Both the position numbers and the translations under genes were made by a program. The notes under the pieces are model-generated. The model was given only the letters and a program-made list of their open reading frames with translations. It searched no databases and was not told the DNA's origin. This document shows positions 46,701 through 55,987 of a stretch of 64,000 nt of DNA, in pieces (within the stretch, counting starts at the first letter, position 1; the number at the start of each line of letters is the position of its first letter). Origin of the DNA: Candidatus Kouleothrix ribensis. GTDB lineage: Bacteria; Chloroflexota; Chloroflexia; Chloroflexales; Roseiflexaceae. The stretch lies in NCBI GenBank assembly GCA_016722075.1, contig JADKGW010000001.1:868001-932000 (forward strand), read 5' to 3'.

Positions 46701-46893
46701 CGCAGCCATTTCGCTATATGGGTTGCGGAAATAGAAGGCTTTCAAAGTACATATTGGCGTGTTCGTGAGACATACTGCGCGCGGGTTGGGAATGGACGTT
46801 CAGTCAGAGAGATGATTCTGCATTCCAATGCGCTCAATTGTATGCGGGAGATTTGTTCAAACTGTCGCCGTGCGCAGTATATCAATTCAAAGG

Positions 46894-47295
46894 TTAGGAT
46901 GTGCTTGTATCCTCGATCAATAGGTGCCACGCGTTCCGGTATGACTCACCGTTTTTCGTGAGTACGGCACGCGAGACGTTCTTACGTCCTTGGTACTGTT
47001 TAGTAAATTGTGCCACTTCTTCATAAGGCACGAGCCAAACACTTGGCAGTAGTGTCGGATCTTGGAAGCTACCCTCGTAGCTGACAAACGCAATAAAGTG
47101 TCGATGATTCGGAGTCATACGAATATTATCGGCTGGCCAATCATATTTACCGGCAACACCTTTGACATCAACCGTTACCGCATCGCCAGCGTGCCGGACG
47201 ACGAGTATATCGACCGATTTTTTATTGCCGAGCGTAAGGGTTGCATCAACTCCAAGGCGATGGAGCACCGAAAGGATATAGAACTCAGAAGCCAA
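46894..47295 (-). CDS. Predicted PDDEXK-like nuclease-fold protein (copy 2)
   Basis: Same 133-aa protein as 15241-15642. The cassette copy runs from core box to core box. The only differences I noticed are upstream of the TTG start (CAAATTGCCTC against CAATTTGTCTC), so the start problem described for copy 1 applies here too. Confidence 0.7.
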   Translation of the reverse strand: MASEFYILSVLHRLGVDATLTLGNKKSVDILVVRHAGDAVTVDVKGVAGKYDWPADNIRMTPNHRHFIAFVSYEGSFQDPTLLPSVWLVPYEEVAQFTKQYQGRKNVSRAVLTKNGESYRNAWHLLIEDTSTS

Positions 47296-47409
47296 ATTGC
47301 CTCATAACCTGCCATAAAATGTGCTTCAGCCTCCTCTCGAGAATGGCATCCTCAGCTCAATAGGAGCCCGTCGTTATGCTTTCAGATGGTGCACGCAGTG
47401 GAGGTGCAG

Positions 47410-47534
47410 GCCGAACGGCTAGCATTCAGCCGCGCCGCGTCGATAGACCGGGAACACGTTTCCCATGATTGTACCATACAAAATCAATCCGATTCGCCCG
47501 CCGGAACGGCGTCGGCTGCAATGCGTGGTTGGGT
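47410..47534 (-). other. attC site 59
   Basis: Long site with AGCATTCAGCCGCGCCGC arm, attC of the nucleotidyltransferase cassette. Boxes GCCGAAC and GTTGGGT; loop family T. Confidence 0.86.
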
Positions 47535-47625
47535 GGCAGCTTGGGAGCGTTGCATGCTCGCCGAATGCAGAAAGATGGATCCTGTTACACGGGGCAATTG
47601 CGCAGCACTACAGGGTGCAAGTGGA

Positions 47626-48121
47626 TCAAAGATTCTGCATTTTGTTCTCGCGAGCGGCAAACCAGTTTTGCAGTACAGCAACTTTGTCGGCTCGGCCCAA
47701 CAGCTGCTATGCTTCGTATAAAAATGGTAGCGACATCACCGGCACCTGCATGTCGTCACGGGTGACCCAGACTTTGACGCGGTTCATATCCACGATTGGC
47801 TCCCATGTCCCGTCAGGGAGCCGATGTTGCGATGTCGCCAATAATTTCAACCTGCATGCGGTTGATTTCGAGCGCACCAAAATGTGATTGTACCCTGTCG
47901 GTGCGGGCAAATGCAACCGCGCGCTTCTGGTAGCCATGAAAAAGCGCCTCAAGCGCATAGGCATCCGTGGCAGTGGTGCGTAGATCGATATCATGCACCG
48001 CAACCGGGATCCCCTGGAGAAGCAGCGCACAACTGCCGGTGACTGCCCACGTGATTGGTGTGCCGCGAAGCTGATCAGTAATCAGGCGAACAACGGCAAG
48101 CAATGGTTGTGGAACGCACAT
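47626..48121 (-). pseudogene. Nucleotidyltransferase-fold protein, decayed
   Basis: ITWAVTGSCALLLQGIPVAVHDIDLRTT is the G-S x9-13 D-x-D core of a polymerase-beta-type nucleotidyltransferase, as in the AbiEii-like and related families. Near 47815 the frame shifts (GDIATSAP stop against ATSQHRLPDGTWEPIVD), and after PVMSLPFLYEA a TAG interrupts QLLGRADKVAVLQNWFAARE, which would end at 47626. Two lesions make it non-functional. Its promoter side is occupied by IS630. Confidence 0.75.
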
Positions 48122-48298
48122 CGTTGCAGCAAGAGGGATTGACACCACGCTTCTCCGGGCAAACAAGCAGGATAGGATGGGGCAATTCAATCACCGTGCA
48201 TCAAACTCGAGCGAGACGATGTGATTTGTAAACCGAGCAGGTTATTCTGGTACGCCAAAGCCAACCAGCTTGTTTACGAATCTGATAGGGATGCTATA

Positions 48299-49438
48299 GC
48301 ATCCCTATCTGATTTCTAAAACGTGGTATACTGGTTCCACGATTGTACGCAACGCTTCGCCCAAGTACGGGTGTGCCACTTTGTGAGGTGCGGTATGGCT
48401 CCTATTCCTGAAGATATCACCGCCTTTCTGGCTGAACCCCATGATTCACGCGAGTATCGACGCGCACTCGCAGTAAAACTCGCGCTGCTCGGGTATTTGT
48501 ATGCAGCGATTAGTGAGATGTTGGATGTCACCCCTGGGTTTATTAGCCAGGCAAAGAAAGCCTATGCGCAGTATGGAGTAGATGGATTTACCTTGAAGTA
48601 TCAAGGGATGCAACCCTATCTGTCGCCTGAAGAACGACAATCCGTGCTTGATTGGTTGCAAGATCAACAAGAATGGTCTGTCGCACTCCTCCAAACGCAC
48701 ATCGAAACAACCTATGGCATCGTGTTTCAATCGCAGCAAAGCTATTACCAACTGCTCGATGAGGCAAAAATAACGTATAAAAAGCCCAGCACACGAATCC
48801 TCGGCATGATGCTGCGCTGGTTGCCGCAAAAAAAAGAAATCCTTGACTTTTTGACTGCACACGCGGCGGCCATTGCGGATGGGAGCCTGGTGGTGGTGTT
48901 TGTGGATCAGTGTCATGTCCTCTGGAACGATGCGTGTGGCTATGTTTGGGGGCCACGGGGCGAACGAATCAGCATTCCAATGACGAATTTTCGCGAGCGA
49001 CAAACCTACTACGGGGCCATTGAATTGTGTACAGCAGACATATGCGCAATTCCAACGGATACGGCAAATGGTGATTGGACGATGATTTTTGTCGAGTATG
49101 TGCGGGAACAATTCCCAGGGAAACGGATCGTCCTCATTTGGGATGGTGCATCCTATCATCGCGGTACAGAAATGCAAGAATACCTCGAAGGTGTCAATTA
49201 CAAGCTGCCAAAAGACGAATGGAGCGTCCACTGCATCCTTTTCGCACCGAATGCGCCAGAGCAAAACCCAATGGAAGATGTTTGGTTAAAAGCCAAGCAA
49301 TATGTACGAAAACACTGGCGGGAATGCATCAATTTTCAGGCAGTTCTCAACTTATTTGAGGAAGCATTGAATACGCTCTCGTTCAAATTCGAAAAGCTCC
49401 GTATGTATATGCCAAGTTTACAACTCATTTAGGATTAC
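48299..49438 (+). mobile_element. IS630 family insertion sequence
   Basis: About 1140 bases with imperfect inverted ends (GCATCCCTATCTGATTTC and inverted GTAATCCTAAATGAGTTG) and TA on both sides, the hallmark of IS630. The left end lies inside a perfect 26-base palindrome at 48285-48310, so the TA target was its centre or the palindrome is a relic of an earlier end. Confidence 0.82.
48395..49432 (+). CDS. IS630 family transposase
   Basis: An intact frame of about 345 aa. The N-terminal helix-turn-helix (ISEMLDVTPGFISQAKKAY) binds DNA. The DDE core reads VVFVDQCHVLWND, VLIWDGASYHRG and NAPEQNPMEDVWLKAK, the standard IS630/Tc1-type residues. I place the start at 48395 (MAPIPEDITAFL), with GAGG six bases upstream. 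It appears able to function. Confidence 0.92.
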   Translation: MAPIPEDITAFLAEPHDSREYRRALAVKLALLGYLYAAISEMLDVTPGFISQAKKAYAQYGVDGFTLKYQGMQPYLSPEERQSVLDWLQDQQEWSVALLQTHIETTYGIVFQSQQSYYQLLDEAKITYKKPSTRILGMMLRWLPQKKEILDFLTAHAAAIADGSLVVVFVDQCHVLWNDACGYVWGPRGERISIPMTNFRERQTYYGAIELCTADICAIPTDTANGDWTMIFVEYVREQFPGKRIVLIWDGASYHRGTEMQEYLEGVNYKLPKDEWSVHCILFAPNAPEQNPMEDVWLKAKQYVRKHWRECINFQAVLNLFEEALNTLSFKFEKLRMYMPSLQLI

Positions 49439-49461
49439 TATATGCGAGAAAGAAACCTGTC

Positions 49462-50189
49462 GTGCCTACCGCCATCCAAGAGATCGAGGTGTTTGTCCGA
49501 CCGCTGATGGGCGCGGCCATCGCACACGATTATAAGCATGCCGATCGTGTCCGTCATCGCGCGAAACAGATCGCACGGAGTGAAAGGTATCCCTATCTTG
49601 AGGTTATTGAGGCAGCAGCATTGCTGCACGATATTGGGTTATCCAAAGAATCAGGTCGTCAACATGCCATCATTGGGGCAGAAATGGCCGATCGGTTCTT
49701 ACGGCATCAAGCCTATTTCGTGCCAGCACAGATTGCGGAAATCGTGGCAGCCATCCGCGATCATAGTTCGGTGAGTGGCACAGGTTCGGTTTTCGAGATT
49801 CTCCAGGATGCTGATGGATTAGAGTTGTTTGGAGCAATTGGGCTCCTACGAGGGATTTCCTCAAAAGTTTCTCATGTGGCTAGGCCACACCACCGCGAAT
49901 GAAAATGGGCCGAATAGCAGTGTGGACGATGGCCCATTTTCAGAGCAGGTCATATGGTAGATTACGAACCGGACAATATTCGTGGTAGTACCTGGGGTCT
50001 GACAGCGGATGATTTCAGCGCGCGATTTCGGGCTGGTGTTGGTGTTGGAACCTCCATCATCGATCAGCTCAACTTTCAGATGCGCTGTTATGAGAACCTC
50101 CATACACAGACGCGAAGTAGATTGCGGCGCCGTTGGTTTCATACCTACGCTCGTTCGTGATACAACTGGATATTAAGCTAGCATTTTAA
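49462..50189 (+). pseudogene. HD-domain phosphohydrolase, interrupted
   Basis: The only non-transposase cassette gene on the plus strand. HDYKHADRVRHRAKQIA and ALLHDIGLSKESGRQHAIIG carry the H and HD metal ligands of the HD superfamily. After LLRGISSKVSH a 78-base insertion (49880-49957) brings two stops; removing it restores VDYEPDNIRGSTWGLTADDF in frame. A further shift near 50115 alters the last residues, where IAAPLVSYLRSFVIQLD is visible in another frame. It diverges from the decayed nucleotidyltransferase, with IS630 between them. Confidence 0.78.
49880..49957. repeat. Small palindromic insertion in the HD gene
   Basis: 78 bases flanked by TCATGTGG and TCATATGG (49872-49879 and 49950-49957). 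It holds two hairpins: GTGGC-TAG-GCCAC and a longer one with GAAAATGGGCC and its inverse. Its length is a multiple of three, but it carries in-frame stops. Confidence 0.7.
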
Positions 50190-50221
50190 CCACATTGTAA
50201 AGATGACAACGCTGATAAGCC

Positions 50222-50323
50222 GCCGAACGTCTGGCGTTCAGTTGCCGCGAGCGCGTCAGGAGAAGCTTTCAAAAAAGCAACGATCTCGCGCGCGAAGCGG
50301 TCAACTGCAACGCCGTGTTAGGC
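50222..50323 (-). other. attC site 60
   Basis: Short site with GCGTTCAGTTGCCGCGAGCG arm, attC of the HEPN-like cassette. Boxes GCCGAAC and GTTAGGC; the latter matches GCCTAAC at 51257. Confidence 0.86.
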
Positions 50324-50402
50324 CGCATGGATTGGTAAGTGTACAATTGCTCGCCTGACAGAACGCTCTGGTACAATACACTCGTAATCTTATTTGATAG
50401 AG

Positions 50403-51176
50403 TTAGTCGATAGGTTGTTTGTAGCCGTTTTTAGCATAGAGAACATATCTACAAATAACTGATGCTGTCGTTTGGAGAATCTTTGTTCTTTCTTGGCTTG
50501 TCACAGAAGGAACACTCCTGGCATCACCATGTCTTACAGCATCGGCAAACTGCTTTATGTAGTCGATAGCTTCTCGTGAAAAGTTTAGTTCTGCTCTTAG
50601 CTTTTCCCAAGACACACCATCTTTCTGTAAATTATATGCGCTCTTGAAGTAATGACGTAAGGCTTCTAATGCTCTATAGCAATAAAATCCCGTATCTATC
50701 GCTGATTGCATGGCCCTGGTCATATCGGATAACGACTGCTGAAGGTAAGTGTCTGACAAATCGTATGTAACCGCAAATAAATCATCAATGGTGATCCCTT
50801 GAGATTCTGGAAATCCTTTGACAGCGGGAGCGTCGGAAGTAAACAATGCTAAGTGAGAGCCGTTCTCCCATATTGCATGGGTAATGTTGAGACTTAGAAT
50901 ACTACCGATGTAAAACCCAGTAGCCTCAATCAATATGCGTGCATTATCATAGACGATGTTCCTCAACGTGCCAATGTCCTCTAAAGGCACATCGCCGACA
51001 AATTGAATGATCACATGCGAGCTTTTGATGGTAACGAGTATGCGGCCTTTGATGCCCAGTTTATCATCCTCGAATACATAGTCGTGATCTTTTAAGGTGA
51101 TCTGCGTGGTATTGGGAAGAACCTGTCCAATGAACAGGTAGTTGTATGTTTTTTCCGAATTCGTGTTGCTTGACAT
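50403..51176 (-). CDS. Hypothetical protein with HEPN-like C-terminus, 257 aa
   Basis: No named family. Residues 1-125 are beta-rich (YLFIGQVLPNTTQITLKDHDY, GRILVTIKSSHVIIQFVGDV). The C-terminal about 110 residues are helical (FYCYRALEALRHYFKSAYN, WEKLRAELNFSREAIDYIKQF) and end with ADAVRHGDARS, which resembles the R-H region of Apea-like HEPN domains, although the classic R-x4-6-H is not clear. The gene is AT-richer than the repeats around it. The layout would suit an abortive-infection effector, but that is inference. Confidence 0.72.
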   Translation of the reverse strand: MSSNTNSEKTYNYLFIGQVLPNTTQITLKDHDYVFEDDKLGIKGRILVTIKSSHVIIQFVGDVPLEDIGTLRNIVYDNARILIEATGFYIGSILSLNITHAIWENGSHLALFTSDAPAVKGFPESQGITIDDLFAVTYDLSDTYLQQSLSDMTRAMQSAIDTGFYCYRALEALRHYFKSAYNLQKDGVSWEKLRAELNFSREAIDYIKQFADAVRHGDARSVPSVTSQERTKILQTTASVICRYVLYAKNGYKQPID

Positions 51177-51256
51177 GGGATTCCTATACTTGATAAGATT
51201 AATTATCGTAATCGGATGAGCAGACTCGTTTCAGGCGGCTATCACGGTGATTTGCG

Positions 51257-51382
51257 GCCTAACGCGTGGCGCATCAGCCGCGCCGCACCAGTAGATCGGG
51301 ATCGTCTTCACGCCATGATAGCATGAAAAATCGGCACGATCTCGTCGCCGGAACGGCGTCAGGCTGCATGCGCTGGTTGGGC
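51257..51382 (-). other. attC site 61
   Basis: Long site closing the gene-less copy 51383-51740. Boxes GCCTAAC and GTTGGGC; loop family A. Confidence 0.9.
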
Positions 51383-51740
51383 GGCACCACGCCGGAGGGC
51401 CGCGCTGACCTGCCGGCCATGTTGGCGCCCGAGGGCGCGGCCTGGGATGGACTCCGAGGGCGTTCCTTCCTGGCGCTGGTGGCCGCGACGGCGGTCGCAT
51501 GCGTGCCCCGCGACGGCGCCCGAGGGCGTTCCCGGCAATGCCGTTCCCACGCGTACGGCCGCCGGATGCGGTGCCTGGGATTGCGCGCGAGGGCGTTCCC
51601 CGTGCAGGCCTGTCCAGGCAATGGATGCGTTGCCCGTGATGGCGCGCGGATGCCCGATTCGCGCATGATGGCGGTCGGGCTGCAGCAATCACGGGGTTGA
51701 ATCATGCGCTGGCTTCTCCACAGATAGGCTGCTCGTGCCC
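51383..51740 (-). repeat. Gene-less cassette body, single
   Basis: A 358-base copy; one sub-repeat reads TTCCCACGCGTACGGCCG in place of the usual form. Confidence 0.9.
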
Positions 51741-51866
51741 GCCCAACGCCTCGCGCATCAGCCGCGCCGCCACGATAGATCGGGACTGCCTTCACCGCAT
51801 GATAGTGCGCACAATCGGCACGATCTCGTCGCCGGAACGGCGTCAGGCTGCATGCGCATGTTGGGC
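51741..51866 (-). other. attC site 62
   Basis: Long site, attC of the 176-aa membrane-protein cassette. Boxes GCCCAAC and GTTGGGC; loop family G. Confidence 0.88.
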
Positions 51867-51944
51867 CGGTTGTTCACTACTTCAAGTATTCGATTGGTGA
51901 TGCCACTTGTCTGGCACCCTGCGAGCGGCTATGAGCAGATCGTG

Positions 51945-52475
51945 TTAATCGGCTACCAACCGGTTCAATGCAACCACCGCAAACCATATCAGTAGCCAAC
52001 TCGCGCTCATCAGAGGAAACCACCAGCGCGCCTGGCGTGTGCGTAACCGTAGGAAATACCACTGGAAAATGCTTACACCAATACCACTCGCGACAGTCAC
52101 TGGCAGCCAGCCTAGCGGAAATGTATGTTCTCCCGTGAGTGTCGCGGGAAGAATGAACAGAACGCTGTAAACGGCAACGCACATGATCAGGATGTTGGCA
52201 ACCATCCACCACAAATCGGTGCGATGGAGCAGGCGGTACCAGAGCGCAGCAAGGAGCAGCGCCATGCAAGTGCCTGTGGAAATGCTCAACAGGATGTGGG
52301 CAGGACTGTTTGTCCAGGCTATCTGGTTGGTCAGTGTGACCAAGGGTATAACGAGTTCGAGCATCACTCTTCCCGCAAAACAGCCGCCCAAGAGTGTGAG
52401 TGGAGCGTAGATGAGCCAGGAGAATATCTGAACCCACGGATCGGAAGAAGGCGGGCGTTTCGAGAATGGCTGCAT
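51945..52475 (-). CDS. Multi-pass membrane protein, 176 aa
   Basis: At least five hydrophobic helices: IFSWLIYAPLTLLGGCFAG, MLELVIPLVTLTNQIAW, ILLSISTGTCMALLLAALWY, WWMVANILIMCVAVYSVLFI and the last pair around VASGIGVSIFQWYFL and ASWLLIWFAVVAL. Family unknown. The ATG at 52473-52475 has GGAAGG seven bases upstream. It is alone in its cassette. Confidence 0.77.
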   Translation of the reverse strand: MQPFSKRPPSSDPWVQIFSWLIYAPLTLLGGCFAGRVMLELVIPLVTLTNQIAWTNSPAHILLSISTGTCMALLLAALWYRLLHRTDLWWMVANILIMCVAVYSVLFILPATLTGEHTFPLGWLPVTVASGIGVSIFQWYFLRLRTRQARWWFPLMSASWLLIWFAVVALNRLVAD

Positions 52476-52587
52476 TGATGTGCCTTCCGTGCGCGATGCT
52501 TTCAAAAGCGGTGACTTGTGTTGAAAGATGCAGATCCAGGTGGCATCGTGATAGGATGTTGAAGTGGGAATGCGTACCTTGAAACCG

Positions 52588-52699
52588 GCCCAACGGCCTG
52601 CGCTTCAGCCGCCGCCAAAGGCGCGCCACACGGAACAACTTGTAAAATCGCATCAATCTAGCGCGCCGGAGGCGGTCGGACTGCAAGCGCGTGTTCGGC
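52588..52699 (-). other. attC site 63
   Basis: Short site with a GCGCTTCAGCCGCCGCC arm, attC of the VOC/AraC cassette. Boxes GCCCAAC and GTTCGGC. Confidence 0.86.
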
Positions 52700-52846
52700 G
52701 ATCAGTTGTACATCAGTGTACTAGGCGGCTTCGCGCCGTGTCAAATCGCTGTTGGTGAAAGCCGTTGGTCTGAGCAAGCGCTATGAATGAGCGCTCAACC
52801 TCGTGAGCGCTCGTCCGTTTCCCACTGCGTCCGCAGATGCTGAATC

Positions 52847-53221
52847 TCACATATCATGGTTCTGTTGTAGAAGTAGTTTGTTGCCGTCAGGATCGGTAAT
52901 CATTATCGAAGTGCCCCACGGTTGGTGTTCCAGCGGCGGCATATCGAGACCCTTGGCCTTCAATTCGGCATAATCCGCTTGAATGTCGGTCGTAACCAAG
53001 ACGATGGTTCCCAGGTTGCCGGGAGTCTCCCAAGGTGCAAGCACAATTGCGGTTGACGCACCGGGAGGAACAAGTTCGATCCAGCGAACATTTGGGTTCT
53101 CGCTTTCGAAGTGTTCCATGTTCGTGCGTATCGCAAACCCGAGCATGTTTGTGTAGAACTCAAGCGACACTTGCTGATTGGTCACGGGCATACCGAGGAG
53201 GTCGATATGTTGGATGTTCAT
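52847..53221 (-). CDS. Glyoxalase/VOC-fold protein, 124 aa
   Basis: Paired beta-alpha-beta units of the vicinal oxygen chelate superfamily: IQHIDLLGMPVTNQQVSLEFY with the first metal-ligand His, VRWIELVPPG, and the second half GTIVLVTTDIQADYAELKAKG ending ITDPDGNKLLLQQ. Similar to the small YaeR/PhnB-like members. The ATG at 53219-53221 has AAAGGAA upstream. Second gene of a two-gene cassette behind an AraC-type regulator 56 bases away, so it may be regulated by or cotranscribed with it. Confidence 0.85.
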   Translation of the reverse strand: MNIQHIDLLGMPVTNQQVSLEFYTNMLGFAIRTNMEHFESENPNVRWIELVPPGASTAIVLAPWETPGNLGTIVLVTTDIQADYAELKAKGLDMPPLEHQPWGTSIMITDPDGNKLLLQQNHDM

Positions 53222-53277
53222 GAACACGTTCCTTTCTCATACTACTTATGCGACAACGTGCTTACCATATCCAATTC

Positions 53278-54123
53278 TCATTGTAAAAATCGGTCATGTT
53301 CGCGAAACTTCTGTTCGATCAGATCAAACGAACTTGTGAAATACTCAAGCGGCGGCACGCCAACCAACGTCTGAAACTCATGAACAAGATGCGGCGCATC
53401 GTGGTATCCAAACCGTATTGCTAGTTGCTCCAGGGTTATGCCATAAACCTGATTGGCTGATGAGTTTAAGGCACGATTCAAACGTGCTATGCGTGAAAAT
53501 TGCTTCGGCGACAGTCCAACCTGTCGTCGAAAAAGGCGACCGAACTGACTTTCACTCAGGTTGACTTCGTCTGCAAGGGCCGACACACTCAGCTGGCGCT
53601 GCTGCAACTGCTTCGTCGCGTAGACAATCCGATCAAAATGCAACTGCTCGACTTTGCGGCCCGTGAAAAAAGTAATGAGGGGATAGGCCCACTGCGGAGT
53701 GTGAAGCGTCCGATACAGTTGTTCTTCAAGCTGGCGAACATCCCTGGGCGGGTAAAAATCGTTCAATGGCATGAATGCATACGATTGTTTGTCCGTCGTG
53801 TCGTTATGCTGGAATGCCGCCCACCCGCCGGGTGCAAATCGCACACCAATCATGGCTGAACTGCTCACACCAACCTGCCGCACATGCAGAGCATGAGCAA
53901 AAGGGCGCATCAACCAACTTGATGCACACTCAAAGGGCAATTCTGATACGCACGGAAGTATCTGAGATCGGCCTTCGAACTGGAACAACATTTCGGCTCG
54001 ATGTTCAGCCGAAATTATCTCGTCAGGAGCCACCACCACTGGCAGCAGCAAGCGCCAAAAACACTCAATTGCGTCAGAAAGCGCTGCTGGCGGGCATAGT
54101 TGCTCGTAGTGAACGATATCCAC
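53278..54123 (-). CDS. AraC family transcriptional regulator, 281 aa
   Basis: The N-terminal about 150 residues form a sensor of the DUF6597-like type seen in AraC proteins (YEQLCPPAALSDAIECFWRL, MIGVRFAPGGWAAFQHN). The C-terminal about 100 residues hold two helix-turn-helix motifs: LSVSALADEVNLSESQFGRLFRR and ITLEQLAIRFGYHDAPHLVHEF, the latter with the usual F-G-Y-x-D signature. It is upstream of and co-oriented with the VOC gene, an obvious candidate target. Confidence 0.9.
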   Translation of the reverse strand: MDIVHYEQLCPPAALSDAIECFWRLLLPVVVAPDEIISAEHRAEMLFQFEGRSQILPCVSELPFECASSWLMRPFAHALHVRQVGVSSSAMIGVRFAPGGWAAFQHNDTTDKQSYAFMPLNDFYPPRDVRQLEEQLYRTLHTPQWAYPLITFFTGRKVEQLHFDRIVYATKQLQQRQLSVSALADEVNLSESQFGRLFRRQVGLSPKQFSRIARLNRALNSSANQVYGITLEQLAIRFGYHDAPHLVHEFQTLVGVPPLEYFTSSFDLIEQKFREHDRFLQ

Positions 54124-54228
54124 GTATTCAACTCCAATAGGTATTGCGCAATTATATCATGGCCGCACGATCACCTAATTTGGCGGCTTACCGTGCATTG
54201 TGTCCACAACAAAGCTCGAAAGATGTTC

Positions 54229-54358
54229 GCCGAACGCGTGGCGCATCAGCCGCGCCGCACCAGTAGATCGGGACTGCGTTCCCGGTGATTCCAACCGTCA
54301 AAATCGGCGCGATCTCGCTCGACGCGGAGCGGCGTCGGGCTGCATGCGCTGGTTGGGC
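54229..54358 (-). other. attC site 64
   Basis: Long site closing the gene-less copy 54359-54716. Boxes GCCGAAC and GTTGGGC; loop family R. Confidence 0.9.
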
Positions 54359-55200
54359 GGCACCGCGCCGGAGACACGCGCTAACCTGCCAGCCATGTTG
54401 GCGCCCGAGGGCGCGGCCTGGGATAGAGTCCGAGCGCGTTCCTTTTCAGCGCTGCTGGGCGCGATGGCGGTCGGATGCGCGGCCTGCGATACCGTCCGAG
54501 GGCGCTGCCCGCGATTCCGTTCCCACCACGATGGCGGCCGGATGCGCGGCCTGGGATAGCGTCCGCGGGCGTTCCCCGCGCTGGCCTGTCCAGGCAGGGG
54601 ATGCGTTGCCCGTGATGGCGGTCGGATGCCCGATTCACACGCGTTGGCGATCAGGCTGCGGCAATCACGGGGCTGAATCGGGCGTTGGCGTTCCATCGCA
54701 TGGGTTGCTCGTGACCGCCCAACGCCTGGCGCATCAGCCGCGCCGCACCAGTAGATCGGGAGTGCCTTCACGTCATGATACCACGGAAAATCGCCACGAT
54801 CTCGTCGCCGGAACGGCGTCAGGCTGCATGCGCTGGTTGGGCGGCACCACGCCGGAGGCACGCGCTGACCTACCAGCCATGTTGGCGTTCGAGGGCGCGG
54901 CCTGGGACAGCCTACGAGGGCGCTCCTTTTCAGCGCTGCTGGACGCGATGACGGTCGGATGCGTGCCCTGGGATGGCGCCCGAGGGCGCGGCCCGCGATT
55001 GCGTTCCCACCACGACGACTGTCGGATGCGGTGCCTGGGATGGCGGTCGGATGCGTTCCCGGCGATGGCCTGTCCAGGCACTGCATGCGTTTCTCGTGAC
55101 GGCGCTCGGATGCCCGATTCACACGCGTTGGCGGTCAGGCCGCAGCAATCACCGGGCTGAATCATGCGCTGGCTTCGCCACAGATATGCGGCTCGTGCCC
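54359..55200 (-). repeat. Pair of gene-less cassettes
   Basis: Bodies at 54359-54716 and 54843-55200, separated by attC 65. In the first, the right end reads CTCGTGACCGCCCAAC instead of CTCGTGCCCGCCCAAC. Confidence 0.9.
54717..54842 (-). other. attC site 65
   Basis: Long site closing the gene-less copy 54843-55200. Boxes GCCCAAC and GTTGGGC; loop family A. Confidence 0.9.
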
Positions 55201-55309
55201 GCCCAACGCCGTGCGCATCAGCCGCCGCGAGGCGCGCTGCATCAGATAGCACTAAAATCACAACGATCTCGCGCGCCGAAGGCGGTCGGACTGCATGCGC
55301 GTGTTCGGC
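55201..55309 (-). other. attC site 66
   Basis: Short site, attC of the second PPOX cassette. Boxes GCCCAAC and GTTCGGC. Confidence 0.87.
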
Positions 55310-55339
55310 CGCAGCCGACGCACGAACCTTGTCGCGGCA

Positions 55340-55829
55340 TTAGGCTTTTGAAGCGTTGTCGACACTCGCCGACCAAGTACGATGGAGGTCGGCATAATGG
55401 CGTTCCCACTGTCCGCGAATATCAGCCTCTGATGTACCATCGGCATACGCGGGTGAGACCAGTGGTGCGGCCGATCCGACCTCAATCAGTACAATCGCCT
55501 GAATGACCGCACGACTGCCGCGTTGCCGGTAGAAATCCACAACCGCATTATACTGCTCACCATCTGTGAGGACTTTGGCGGTTCCTTTAAAGCGATAGCC
55601 TTTACGGGCAAATGGATCGACCACATTTACTTCAACGTGGGGATTGTAGCGCAGGTTGGTGCTTGTGCCAGGCGAATGAATATCGGCAAAAAACGAGATG
55701 ATCGTCATCCCAAACGATAGTTGTGCCCTTGGGGGAGAGATTGGGTGTTCCATCTGGACAGACGGTGGCCACAAATCCCAGGCGTTGCTCGTCGAGCAAT
55801 CGTTTCATTTCTGGTGTAAGTATCGGCAT
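55340..55829 (-). pseudogene. Pyridoxamine 5'-phosphate oxidase family protein (copy B), frameshifted
   Basis: A clear paralogue of 31111-31599, starting MPILTPEMKRLLDEQRLGF at 55829. At a run of six T (minus strand, near 55690) the frame shifts between DDDHLVF and FADIHSPGTSTNLRYNPHVE. The intact copy has only three T there. The rest, to NASKA at 55340, is well preserved, so the lesion is recent, a sequencing error, or a slippage site. Confidence 0.82.
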
Positions 55830-55987
55830 CGCACACTCCAAATGTCAGAACCCACATCCCTGGCCAGTCACGCAGGAAGATGGGTCAACGATAAGCAAAA
55901 TGGTATTCTCATGTGCGGGGAGAGTCAAGGCCAAAGATGATGAGAGTGGTGAAGTCGTTTGTTAGCAGATGGCGCTGTTAGCTGACG

